Of a DNA stretch of 64,000 nucleotides, positions 23,006 through 32,699 are shown piece after piece; positions within the stretch are counted from its first letter, which is position 1; each line of letters opens with the position of its first letter. The stretch is from Hydractinia symbiolongicarpus. Its lineage: Eukaryota > Cnidaria > Hydrozoa > Anthoathecata > Hydractiniidae. Position numbers and translations under genes: made by a program. The stretch spans positions 22,761,001 to 22,825,000 of the forward strand of contig NC_079882.1 in assembly GCF_029227915.1 (NCBI RefSeq). Reading direction: 5' to 3'. The notes beneath the pieces are model-generated. The model saw only the letters and a list, made by a program, of their open reading frames with translations. It was not told where the DNA came from and ran no database searches.

Positions 23006-23857
23006 ATGTCAAGAACGCACATTATTACCGAGGAAGAGATGAAAAGGCTAAGCAATATCTACTATACCCCATAACATCTGTGGGTTGGACGCAGAGCTAT
23101 CAAACTCCTTACGAAGGAGAGCGGTATCTCAAAAAGAAGGTAATTCAATGGCTTAGTAGGGAACTGCTCTGGCTGAGACATATCAGGGGACCAAAACGTA
23201 TAGACCACCCCCATTTCACCATTACAGCACCGAATGGAATGCACCAATTCGATCTACTATACATGCCCTACAATAGGGTATATGGAAACACCTATAAATA
23301 GATTATAAAAGGCATTGACGTAGCTTCACGTTATAAGGTGGCGAGACCTTTACGAACGAAGAAGGCTAGCGAGGTCGCAGATATGTTGAAGGACATATAC
23401 GACACCCCGAAATTTTTCAGTGTGACAATGGTTCTGAATTCAAGTCAAATGTAACCAAGCTACTAGAAGGCAAGGATGTTGACATCAAGCCGGCTACAAC
23501 AAAGTAGCATCATACGTTTATAGCCTTCGTCCAATCGTACAACAAAGTCCTTGTGGAAAAGTTCTTCAAGCCTCAAGATGCGCAGGAGCTTGTCTCTGGC
23601 AAGCCTAGTCGCACTTGAGACAAACATTTGTGTACATCGTGAAAGGTCTCAACATTACCAAGACTACCATCATAAATATAAAGCCCAACAAAGCAATAAA
23701 ACTCGATGGGGTAACACTCGCAAAAAGCGAGGAGTATCCTGAAGGGAAACCTCTACCTGAGGATGGCCTCTATCTCTATCTCCTACAACCTAGGGAGAAG
23801 CATAGTGACTTTAAAAGACGCGCAACTGATGCCTTTTACCACATACTTACAGGCTAG
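23006..23857 (+). pseudogene. Polinton integrase (rve/DDE family), broken
   Basis: Starts MSRTHIITEEEM at 23,006 and meets a stop 23 codons later; the frame changes to the 22,969-23,301 reading. The catalytic first Asp lies in HQFDLLYMP, the second in FQCDNGSEF after a stop and shift near 23,300 and 23,410, and the Glu region near 23,555 (EKFFKPQDAQEL). The C-terminal SEEYPEGKPLPEDGLYLYLLQP is typical of Polinton integrases. The enzyme joins element ends to host DNA. At least five lesions make it non-functional. Confidence 0.8.
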
Positions 23858-23938
23858 ACCGTTTAGTAGCAGGTAGTCGTATTTTATAATACATGAAAGA
23901 CGGTCCTGATCGCAGCTTTGTCTCCGAGGAATTGATTC

Positions 23939-24520
23939 TTATCGCAGAGGATGTTCAGGTGCGTCTGGTACATGTGAAGGATTGGTAAAGAGTATTTTCA
24001 GAAGTACGTCCAAGGGTTCATCCTCCAACTCTTTACTCGGATCTCTTATATGCAGCAAAGGAAGTAGGGTATAGAATGGGTATCCATAAACGATACCTTT
24101 GGTGATATCAGGCTCAATATCCAAGTCAACATCGATCAATCGTCTATCTGGTACAGGAAAAATGAGCATTTTGCTTGTTGTTTCTATATCAGCCAAATCT
24201 GACAACTTCAACGTCTTATCTTTAATAACCTCGTAGCAGAGTGCCCCATACTTATTCTCCTTAACCGAAACAATATAGTGCCCTAGGCGTTCAATATCAT
24301 CCTCGAGATCATCATCGATCTCGTTTCTTGCAAATGTTGCCCATGCTTTTTCGCCCGATCCTACCCTGTGCAAAAGATCTTCATCGGTAATGTATTCAAA
24401 ACCTTCAAATTTTCAAGGCAGTTAGGACAATAACCGGTTATTGATCCGGCCTTTATACAGCAATGCAGCACAGGTACCCGAATATCATAACTTCTTACTT
24501 GAATTTTTTGTACATAGGAT
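23939..24520 (-). pseudogene. Unknown Polinton protein with Cys cluster
   Basis: The main open frame (24,373-23,939, 144 residues) is acidic: ERLGHYIVSVKENKYGALCYEV, then PDRRLIDVDLDIEPD. Similarity-like reading extends upstream, through frame changes near 24,400, to a Cys-rich segment (HCC...YCPNC) suggesting zinc binding; the start, near 24,520, is uncertain. It converges with the integrase. No domain recognised. Confidence 0.45.
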
Positions 24521-24618
24521 TCAATCGTTTTGATATTTCAGTACCTTTTAACATGCAGCTGAAGGGCTCAAAACGTTTTTTCACAACATTTGTGAAGGGT
24601 GAAAAAATTGGCGTCTGC

Positions 24619-25416
24619 CTAATCCTCCAATGCCGGAACACCCAAATTGTACAGGTTATCCCGGGTAAGACCGATAAGCCTGAAATGATTTCCGAAACGT
24701 TCCACATGTCCCTCCTCCTCCAACTGATTGCTTACCGTTGGGGTTGTCGATGATGACAATCCTCTCCACGCCTGGGTAGTTGTCACTGAACCACAATCTC
24801 TTCCTGCTAATATTCCACCTCTGAACGCGCGTGCAGTAATAGGAAGATGATGGTATTCGTCGTCATCCTGTGCACTGTGCTTACTGTGGATGATGATGAC
24901 GTTATCAATGCCCAGGTCCCGAGCATTGGGTACATGTCGTTCTCTAAGCCTTGCATTTTCCCGGACCTGTGCGTCGAGCTCATCCGCCAGCACCATGATT
25001 TGGTTGTCCCTTGAGTCAAGGTCGTTCTAGAGAATGGCAATGTTAACATCTCTGTGTTCGAGGGCTTGGCGCTGCTCCTTGAGTTCATCCTGTAATTTTT
25101 CCACCCCCTTGCCAATCAACCATTTTGTCAATGCTACGGTCTTGGGCTTTCTTGATCTGATGGTGTCCAACGTAACGAATATATCATGTCGTTTCTTAAT
25201 ACCTTCTGAGGTATCTGAGCAACTGTAGCTGGGGGGGTAAAGGTGTTTTACCCTCTTTGATATTGTCATATGATGATCAAGGCCGTATTTCCTGGCTTTT
25301 GGAATGCATAGGAATTTCTCCAACACGGCGCGTTTGAAGAGGTGTTGATTTTGTTTATCAAAAAAGGTCTCAATGGCTCTTGAGGGTATTGCATTGAATA
25401 AGGCGAGTGAAGACAT
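24619..25416 (-). pseudogene. BRO-N-like DNA-binding protein with coiled coil
   Basis: Starts at 25,416 (SSLALFNAIPSRAIETFFD). One in-frame stop at 25,027-25,029 interrupts a reading of 265 residues that is otherwise continuous. The N-terminal ~115 residues have BRO-N character (F-D/N-Q, ALTKWLIGKGVEKLQDE), followed by a coiled coil (LADELDAQVRENARLRE) and a C-terminal domain ending in HVERFGNHFRLIGLTRDNLY. BRO-N proteins are common in large DNA viruses and Polintons and are thought to bind DNA. The call rests on motif memory, so is moderate. Confidence 0.55.
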
Positions 25417-25478
25417 TTTCTATATACCGATGCTTGGCCGGAGTTTTTTAATGTGGTCAATCAGGAATCTTCCAAGTC

Positions 25479-26028
25479 CTACGATATTCCAATCTTACGT
25501 ACAAGCAAGCGTGTTTTGATTTTTTCAATTCGGCCTTTATATCCGAGGATGATATTAGCCTTCTCTTCTAGCATACTCCTTTCATGTGGATACCATAAAA
25601 ACAGGGCTTTTTTCTGTCTCCTCAGATTCTAGGGTAGGGTTGTATAGCTTTGGGTAAGTAGCCACAAACTATGTTTGCGGTGCCTACCACCGATAGCTAT
25701 TTCAAGCAGTGATTGTCGACGCTTGTCAAAATCCTTGTTCACTATACAATCATCGACTATGAAGAGAATCGCCTGGAATCAACAACAACAATTTCTGAAT
25801 CCATTCGAAAACTTGGTCCTTGTGGTCTAACATAAATACAAAGGGGTCTTTCCAAAGTGAGGCCCTTTCGAGGTAGGTACTGTTCCAGCGTATAGTTGGA
25901 CACAAAATGACTAAGTTGTGATAGTGCTTTTTATATTCCTGCTCGAGGAGTTTCAGTACACGTTGTGTTTTCCCACAGCTTGTTGGGCCTGTAAAAATTG
26001 CCGTATGCGCCTCCTTAATAGTATCCAT
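25479..26028 (-). pseudogene. Packaging ATPase (FtsK/HerA-A32 type)
   Basis: The start at 26,028 gives MDTIKEAHTAIFTGPTSCGK: a Walker A (GPTSCGKT) about 14 residues in. A frame change near 25,760 leads to the Walker B (VDDC) and the LWLLTQSYTTLP segment expected after it, then one stop near 25,635. The reading ends at 25,479. These ATPases pump element DNA into capsids. The 5' end overlaps the stop of the upstream gene by about 14 bp. Confidence 0.75.
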
Positions 26029-26506
26029 TTACTAATAGTTGCTCCACTTTCGATTGTGAATTTTCGGATATACTCCAAAGCATGACCCACATGCCCATGT
26101 ACACCCGTGGTTTTTTTGCCAAGGAACCCCGACAGGCAGGGCAGGGCCTAGTCCCTCGAGCCTTGTATTCGAGGTGTGGCGGGGTATATATTAATTTTCC
26201 CTGCAGGCATTTTAATGCATTGCGGTATCTCTAAGCAAGCCTTGCCTTCTCGGGGCTCTCTCCGATAAGTTCGATGTATCGGGGTATAATGCCGTATGTA
26301 AGTAGGTCATACAGAATGAAGTAGTTTTTATTCTGTTGAATACCCCTATTTTTTTAGCAAGGGGATTTATCTCTCTTTGCTACAGCCCTCCTCTCCTTGG
26401 CTTTAGTTAAGCAGGCGATGCAACTTTTCGTTAAAGTATTGCCCCTAATCTTGAATTAATGTGGTGCCAATGGCTGCTTACATACGCGACAACATCTTAT
26501 ATTCAT
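26015..26506 (-). pseudogene. Small Cys-rich Polinton protein
   Basis: Reads from 26,506 with CCRVCKQPL and SCIACL near the N-terminus (two C-x2-C pairs) and PCPACRGSL further on. Three stops (near 26,457, 26,353 and 26,233) interrupt a reading that otherwise continues to a stop at 26,015-26,017, inside the ATPase start region. The opening resembles that of the HNH genes (two Cys pairs around a Phe/Lys-rich segment). Zinc binding is likely; function unknown. Confidence 0.5.
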
Positions 26507-26530
26507 TTGTATTGTTTGTGTTGGCTATTC

Positions 26531-27158
26531 CTAGACATATCGGTTACCCTTGGCTGTATTTTCGCTTGCACACATAGGTTGAGTGTTGGTGTGGTGCAGA
26601 CTTCTTGCCATCTCGGCAAGCAATGGGGCATCCCCGTTTCCCTGATGTTTAATCGGTATCTTGTGATCAATGTGCCACTCTCAATAATTATTCCAGGCCA
26701 TACCCTCAACAAACTAAACCTCAATATGCGCCGGCAGTGTGGCGATATCGCAACCTAGATATTCCTGGGAGCTCAGCTCCTTATTTCCCTTCAGGGCGCT
26801 GTGGGTTCGGCTTTTTACAACATTAGTGAGAGATCCAGTAGGTTTACATACAGGGCATATTGCTCTCCTTATTTCATGGTGACATATTTTACTTCCGCCC
26901 CAGTCCTTGCATCGAGATCTCATCCTTTCATATTTACAAATCCAACTTCCCTTACACTCTTTGCACGTTGATCTTCGTCAACCATGCTTTCAAATCTCAC
27001 TTCCCTTGCAGTTCTTGCATCGGGATCTCCTTTTTTATGAGGCCAATACTGATGCTACTATATACTAATGCTTTTGTGGTTTGACCATTACGCTTGATTT
27101 TAAACTTGTCCTAGGATAAAATGTGTTTACATTTTTAACAGCTCTTGCTTCCTTCCAT
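26531..27158 (-). pseudogene. Second Cys/His-repeat HNH endonuclease
   Basis: Begins at 27,158 (MEGSKSC, stop, then K-C-K-H), a decayed form of the opening at 21,756. Three to four 18-residue C-x-H-x6-C-x2-C repeats follow (for example SRCKDWGGSKICHHE), then the CDIATLPAHIE segment, a frame with EWHIDHKIPIK carrying the HNH histidines, and NTQPMCASENTAKGNRYV before the stop at 26,531. Orientation is opposite to the first HNH gene, so one element carried two or three related nuclease genes. Confidence 0.6.
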
Positions 27159-27218
27159 ATTAACTCGTTTTTGCCCCTATGGACAAACACGAATTATTAC
27201 TGGACACTTATTTAGGCT

Positions 27219-27476
27219 TCAGGTTGAGGGTAACCACCCTTTTTTCACCGCCAGTTCATAACTTGCTCTCCCTGCCGCGAAGTATGCAACCATCTTGAGG
27301 ACGTCATTTGTGTCCATTTTTGTCGATAACCTCGTTATACCTAAAATTTTCTTACCTGCCATGGCATAGGCAAAGGTGAAAGTGAGGTCCACGACTGTCT
27401 CGTACAACATGTCCAAAATTTGCTTTTTCTTCGGCGTTACGTTGCTCTGTCCCACACAAAGTCGGGCCTTATACAA
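27219..27476 (-). CDS. Small membrane protein of the Polinton, 5' end lost
   Basis: About 80 residues: NVTPKKKQILDMLYETVVDL, then a hydrophobic/Gly segment (FTFAYAMAGKKILG) and another (VAYFAAGRASYEL). The 5' part is cut by the inserted block at 27,451. It belongs to the run of tiny membrane proteins between PolB and the HNH/ATPase genes. Confidence 0.45.
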   Translation of the reverse strand: MYKARLCVGQSNVTPKKKQILDMLYETVVDLTFTFAYAMAGKKILGITRLSTKMDTNDVLKMVAYFAAGRASYELAVKKGWLPST

Positions 27477-28085
27477 AGTCGAGCAAAAATATTTGTCTGG
27501 CTTTAGGCGCCCGACTTTGAAAGCTTTTGCCCTATGTGGTGCATGTATGAAAAATTACTGGTTAAAAAAGAGAGAATTTTTTAAGTGCTTTATTGGCAAG
27601 AAATAAAGCAATTGTTTACGACAAAAATAAATTGAAACTTTTTACCAGAAGTATAAGAAAACCACTGTCTTGCAAAAATTGCCTCTTGATCAGCTTCTTT
27701 GTGCTATTAAACCTAATTAGGTCCAGTCACAAAGTCGGTCAAAAATCGTCAATATTAAAATGTCCTACTTTAGGTGGTTGCTATTCCTGCCCAAAGTTAG
27801 TCACAAATCGTCAATATGGCAACGCCACTCTATTCTGGGCATGCTTTTCCTGAAATAGATGTAGATTAAACGTTTAGATTTTGGTTACAAACGTGTTCAA
27901 AAGAGCGAATTTTCGTTAAATTAAGGCATAAAAATAGTAAAGTAGTTTAATAAAGTTATTTTAAGACGCAAGGAATGATGTAGTTTCAACTGATAAATAA
28001 TTTGTTTTACTTTGCATAGTTTTGCACTACTTGGGTTATAATTTAAAAATGCCCGACCTTGGGCAGCCGCCATACTTTGGGTGGA
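27451..28085. mobile_element. Insertion with imperfect terminal inverted repeats
   Basis: CCCACACAAAGT (27,451-27,462) and ACTTTGGGTGG (28,074-28,084) form an imperfect inverted pair around about 630 bp without element genes. Inside are repeated phrases AAAGTCGG, CCCGACTTTG and two copies of TCGTCAATAT (about 27,748 and 27,809). It splits the small-gene run of copy 1. A MITE is the simplest reading. Confidence 0.4.
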
Positions 28086-28169
28086 ACAGCTCGTCATTTA
28101 TTAAGTGTAATTTTTTAAAAAATTTAATGCATCTTGAAAATGTCAATCTGAGGCCAGTTTTTGCCTTGT

Positions 28170-28484
28170 TTACCATGCTGGGGCTCCTGTACAGAGTTTT
28201 GGGGGTTTTTTGGATTCATTTTTACCCCTGGTAAACATATCCCAGACGCCTACTCCTGTGGCAAGCATGGCTATCGCTCCAACTCCACAAATATGAAACG
28301 ACTGTATAGAACTATCCTCAGAAGAGGCTTTGACTGCAGGTTCTACAGTACCCTCTTGTCGTTTCATTTCTTCGTTCCTCTTCTTCATGAGTGCAGCCAA
28401 CTTGTTCCACTATGCAACCCTTCCCGGATGCTTCGGTGGTTTAGTAATGACTCTTTCTTGTTGTTTTCCTTCCTGTTCACTCAT
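28170..28484 (-). pseudogene. Small single-pass membrane protein
   Basis: Starts at 28,484 (MSEQEGKQQE), 6 bp after the stop of the preceding gene. One in-frame stop about 27 codons in. A basic helix (LAALMKKRNEEMKRQE) precedes one hydrophobic span (GVGAIAMLATGVGVW), giving about 104 residues in total. It probably belongs to the virion or membrane set. Confidence 0.5.
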
Positions 28485-28489
28485 TTATC

Positions 28490-28693
28490 TTATAGCACCG
28501 TCTCCGTCCCTTCCAGCTCCTTCTCCGCATTCTCTTTCTTTTTACTCATATGCCTCGCCGTGTGAGACAGGACCAGGAGCGGGGCTAAACACCTAGTACA
28601 GTACACCGTGATACCTATATCTGTCATTGAGTCGTGGATTATAGGGTCTTCCTTGATATCTCTCCTTAGTTCCTCAACGCTATCGATATCCAT
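28490..28693 (-). CDS. Tiny protein, 67 residues
   Basis: ATG at 28,693 lies one base past the upstream stop (TAGCATG). Opens MDIDSVEELRRDIKEDPIIHD, followed by a weakly hydrophobic segment (CLAPLLVLSHTA) and a charged tail. Undamaged. Its tight junctions on both sides fit an operon-like or polycistronic element transcript. Confidence 0.5.
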   Translation of the reverse strand: MDIDSVEELRRDIKEDPIIHDSMTDIGITVYCTRCLAPLLVLSHTARHMSKKKENAEKELEGTETVL

Positions 28694-28694
28694 G

Positions 28695-29039
28695 CTAGCA
28701 TAAAGATTGACCACGTGAGTTCTCACCTTTTTCCCAAAGCTCGCGTTGAAGGTATTCGGTATGGATCTTTTCTACCGCCTCGTCGGGGGCTTTTTCAATA
28801 GAGCCCTCTGTACACTTTTTGGGCAGAAGGTGTCCGTTGCCTTTACCTAGAGCCTCCTTCAGCACCTGACTCTTATCATAAACTTTCCAATATTTTCATA
28901 TTCTGTAGAGGCATTGTCAAAGACTTGCGCAATATCAGATATCCTTTTTATTAGTAGTCGATATCGCACAAGTATGTAGGCCATCATAGCGTACGGTAGT
29001 ATTACAGCGATATACAAAAACGCTTCCATTTTATTCCGT
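28695..29039 (-). pseudogene. Membrane protein fused in frame to PolB C-terminus
   Basis: Starts at 29,039 (MEAFLYIAVILPYAMMAYIL, a strong membrane helix). It is in the same frame as the end of PolB with no stop between them, so the polymerase reading runs straight into it. A shift near 28,880 moves the reading to the frame that ends at the stop 28,695-28,697. About 115 residues. Confidence 0.45.
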
Positions 29040-32000
29040 TGAACCACAAGCGGGGATGTATGTACCCCGTCATCGTGCACGACTTTTTTGTCATAAAACG
29101 CCAAGAGCCTGAGTTTGTTTTGTTCGTACGTGATCATACCCTGCTGATGTATCCAAAAACCTACGTTTTTGATCATATCTAAACCACTCTTCAGCGCACT
29201 GAGGTATCTACCCAAGCTCACAGCATTTTGCCTCTTTGACATGCTCTTACATGAAAATTTAGTACCCTCTTTAACAAAATAGCATTTGGCTGTCAGGGCA
29301 ATCATCCGAAACCCAATAAACTCCACCTTAAATAACCCGCCTGTTCGACTCGAGTACTTATCGGTGACGAACCAGTCTTTTACGCCTTTATCATACTCGT
29401 CAAGCAGCTTGGGACGAATGACATCTCGTAACTCTTCTCCAGAGATGGCAAAATACGCACTGCCGGTGTCCATGTAAATATACTCAAAGTCCCGACGATC
29501 CACGTACTTGTCAAGAAAATCGTAGTAAAATTCCAACATCCGCCAAGCTTGGCTAATTGATATACCGCGATACCGCCCTGGTAGGCTCTATCGACAGTAC
29601 ATTTGTGTTTGCCCCTTCTTACCTCATAAGCATCCCCAATCTCTACAAGGTCCTCAAGGTACGGGCTTCGCAGAGCAGCGTCAACCTCCTTTTTATCCCT
29701 CGTAAATGTAATATTTGCATGCTTTTCAATCTTCAATCATCTTCCCGTAGAACCAGTTGCCTTTCAACTTTGCCGTATCCCTTGCAATTCGTTTGTCGGG
29801 GTCTTTATCAGCATTTCGTCGTGCATCGGCAATCTCCTCCAGGAACCAGGCAAAGGGTTAATCTCTAGCGTACTTGAAGAACTAGTGAAAAGCAGTAAAC
29901 TTCAGCACATGGCTAAGTTACCATTTTAGCACAGGGGTATACAGTAGGATTTTTTCGGCTCTCATCAAACCCAAAAGCTACGTGTACCCGGAAAACCCTT
30001 GCGGCCCGTAGTTTTTTAGTATTCGTGCATGTGCCGTAGGTCTTATTCCTCGTACATTTTTCACATGTTTTCCTTAACTCCTTGCAGGTCTTACAAGTCT
30101 TCCTATACCAATACTCCTTACACCTATGCCTGCATTGGTCTCCCGGATCGTATAGCTCTAGCTTTGGGTTCAGCAGTAGAGACATTTTCAATACGTAGCG
30201 CATCGACACGTCCGGAATACTGACCACGTCCTTCAAAATATCGCTTTCATCATCGTAATATTGCAACCTCGTCTTGCTCACAGCTTCAATGAACGGTTCC
30301 ACATCGGCTAAGTTTTACTCATGCAACCAGTCCCATCAAGGTGACACAGTCTCGCCTGTATAACTCGGAGCGGAATGTCTCGTACTCTTCGCAGGATAGT
30401 ATATTTTCCCACTTGACGGCTATAAAAATCCTCGTGAGCCACAGGCCCAACATGGTTCAGCTTCTCATGGCTCGTCAACCATTCATACGGAAACATGAGC
30501 TTTTGGAGCTTACATTCCAACGACTTGCACCAACCGTCATAGGGAAGGAAACTTTTTAATATATAGAAATTTAAATCCCGAGGTAGTGAGAAACATGTAT
30601 TCCTTATCCCTTTTCGCTACCTTGATCTTATTGCCCTGCACAATCTCTTCAACAAAATGATCAGGTTGATGACGTACTTGCCGGAATTATCCCTATTACA
30701 CCTACTTGATTTAACCAGTCATCCCACAACGCCCGGTTCTTTTTGGAGAGCATGTCAAAGTCGTCAGGCTTTGGGTACATTCTTCCAAATTCTTTCACAA
30801 TCAGGGCATGCCTCTTTTCCAGCTCCTCAACAAACCTTTCAACCAGGATCTTGGAATTTTCGTGCTCGATGAACGTCGCGTGGCTATTCAAACTATCGGA
30901 AATACCAACACTTACCGGAACATGTCTTGAAAGGTATGTTAGATCGGAGACTTGCTGGTAATTTAAAGGTGATAGCAGAGCTTCAAAATATAATACCAGG
31001 TAGTGGGGATATGGTCTAAACTCCTTCTAAAAGTACCTCTTGATTTGGGGCGGTTTTTCACATTCCTAAGCTGTGACAATGTTGTAGCCCTGTTCCCGTA
31101 TCATCCTTTCCTTAGACAAGGTTGCAGTGTAATGAGCCTTGGTTCCGCTTTGGTTCTTTCGGGCTGACAGGGGGATTCGTGCCATTTGCAACCGTTGTAC
31201 TCGTATACCTTCTTTGAAATAGGTTCATATCCATCAACATTCCATTTCTTTTTGCCATCACGGATAACACGTTCACCAACCTGAACACATAGGGCATGAT
31301 GAATATGTCTTCTGGCTTGCTTTGACATGTATTCTATCCATTTTGATGCATCATAGCTATACTCCTCATCGTAAAACACCTTCTCGGCCCTGCCCGGCAT
31401 ACGTTTGACTTTCCGCCCTTTGCAAATGATCATCGTCTTGACACCCCCGCATTCGTTCCTTTTATGCCGTGTGAGGTGGTTGCTTTTGGTAAACAGTTGT
31501 TTGCATATCTCACAACCCCATTTCTGTTGGTCCAGCAGGTCTAAGTCCTTGATGTAGAAACAGTGCCCGCCCAGCATACCAAGATTGATAGTGTCCAAAC
31601 CCTTTTTGTACTGCTTTTAACCATAGACGAATTGTCATGATGCTTTTTCAGAGTTTGTCTTGTGTGCAAAGACTCTGACGTTGATCTTGAATTGTTTGGC
31701 AACGCCCTCCAGATCCACCAGCCACATCTTTACGCTTTAGCTTAGGGCCCCATAATACTTTCGGGCTAACATGACAGCTGTCTTCATTAGACGTTCTGTT
31801 CCCCATGCTACGTTGGCCCTCTCCATCACACCTAAGCATCTCCAGAAACATAGGTTGTCAGTTCGTTCTTTTTCCCTATCCATGGCGTAGATGAACCTCT
31901 TTTTCGCAGCCAATCAGGGAGAGGGCCACATCTCAAAAGAGGTTGACGCTTACTTATCACCTTAATCTGTACGTAATCAAAGAAAATTTTTCCCGCATAT

Positions 32001-32575
32001 GCTCCCGAGGTCTCAGTGGTTCTAGTGGGTGGTAAATAAGCCTTTGTCCAGAACTCGTGATCCTCCAGATCGAGATGCTTCATCTCGCATTCTTCTACGA
32101 ACGCTTCGATTTCCGCTCTACTTGACAACCACCCAGAGCTTTTGGTTTTGTGATAATCAGACACATCCCCCCACCCTTGTAAATATGACAGCCAAAGATG
32201 TACACAACCTTACCGCGCATGTCCACGTGGGGTGTAATTATTTGGATAATCGCGTCCCTTAGAGGTTGATTTAAATGCTTGCCGAACCGCCATGTTTTGA
32301 TCCTATTTCCATCCTCCAGCATCTGGATGTCGTCCTCAGGGTGTTTGAATATCCTTCGTGTAGTCTTTTCTTGCCTTCTGTTTGATCTCGTCGTGAAGCG
32401 TTGTCCCTCCCGAAATTTGTTTTTTTGCCTTGTTGGAATAGAATGCAACGGTATCCCGCACACTCTTTAGTCGATCGGCAAAGGCGTTGCAGGTTGCTGC
32501 CACTGGTGCAGACACGGTGCTATGTAGTTTGATAATTGCATTCCTGAACCAACTCTTCTCCTTTATTATATACAC
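29040..32575 (-). pseudogene. Protein-primed family B DNA polymerase (PolB), broken
   Basis: About ten frame segments, from 32,575 to 29,040. In order: an N-terminal region (32,575-31,650); C2H2 finger and endonuclease-like segment (31,598-31,101, with C29-x2-C32 and H41-x3-H45, RHIHHAL, VDGYEP); exonuclease domain (around 31,000-30,660); a Cys-rich insert (30,300-29,913, many C-x2-C); palm motif B (N-x-x-Y-G near 29,770); motif C near 29,465; and thumb. Two catalytic acidic residues are changed: the motif C segment reads Y-M-D-T-G-S (Gly codon 29,462-29,464), and exonuclease motif I has Tyr where the first Asp is expected (30,988-30,990). Polinton PolB replicates the element using a protein primer. 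This one cannot function. Confidence 0.85.
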
Positions 32576-32611
32576 ATTTCAGCAACGTCCGGGATTACTT
32601 CGAGGTTTGCC

Positions 32612-32640
32612 GCGCTACAGCGCATGCGTTGATAATCAGT
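32612..32640. promoter_or_regulatory. Shared GCGCATGCGTTGAT motif upstream of PolB
   Basis: AGCGCATGCGTTGATAATCAG lies about 40-60 bp 5' of the PolB start codon. The same core is found near 14,673 and, inverted and slightly changed, near 57,355. It could be a promoter or part of the element terminus. Confidence 0.35.
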
Positions 32641-32699
32641 GGATTTTTGCTGATGATCAACGTATTTTTGTGTAATGGAGCGTGACAAAGAGTTGTGAC

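Larger units (their letters stand above)
14067..32640. mobile_element. Polinton/Maverick-type DNA transposon, copy 1 (decayed)
   Basis: The span contains PolB, rve integrase, double jelly-roll capsid protein, packaging ATPase, HNH/zinc genes, a BRO-N-like protein and several small membrane proteins, arranged as two convergent blocks that meet near 23.9 kb. That combination defines a Polinton. Terminal inverted repeats and target duplications could not be identified. The left edge is cut by (TAA)n, and 14,650-17,050 is foreign or rearranged. The right edge is set by the PolB start (32,575) and a shared motif near 32,620. Nearly all long genes are broken, so the copy is inactive. Confidence 0.85.
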
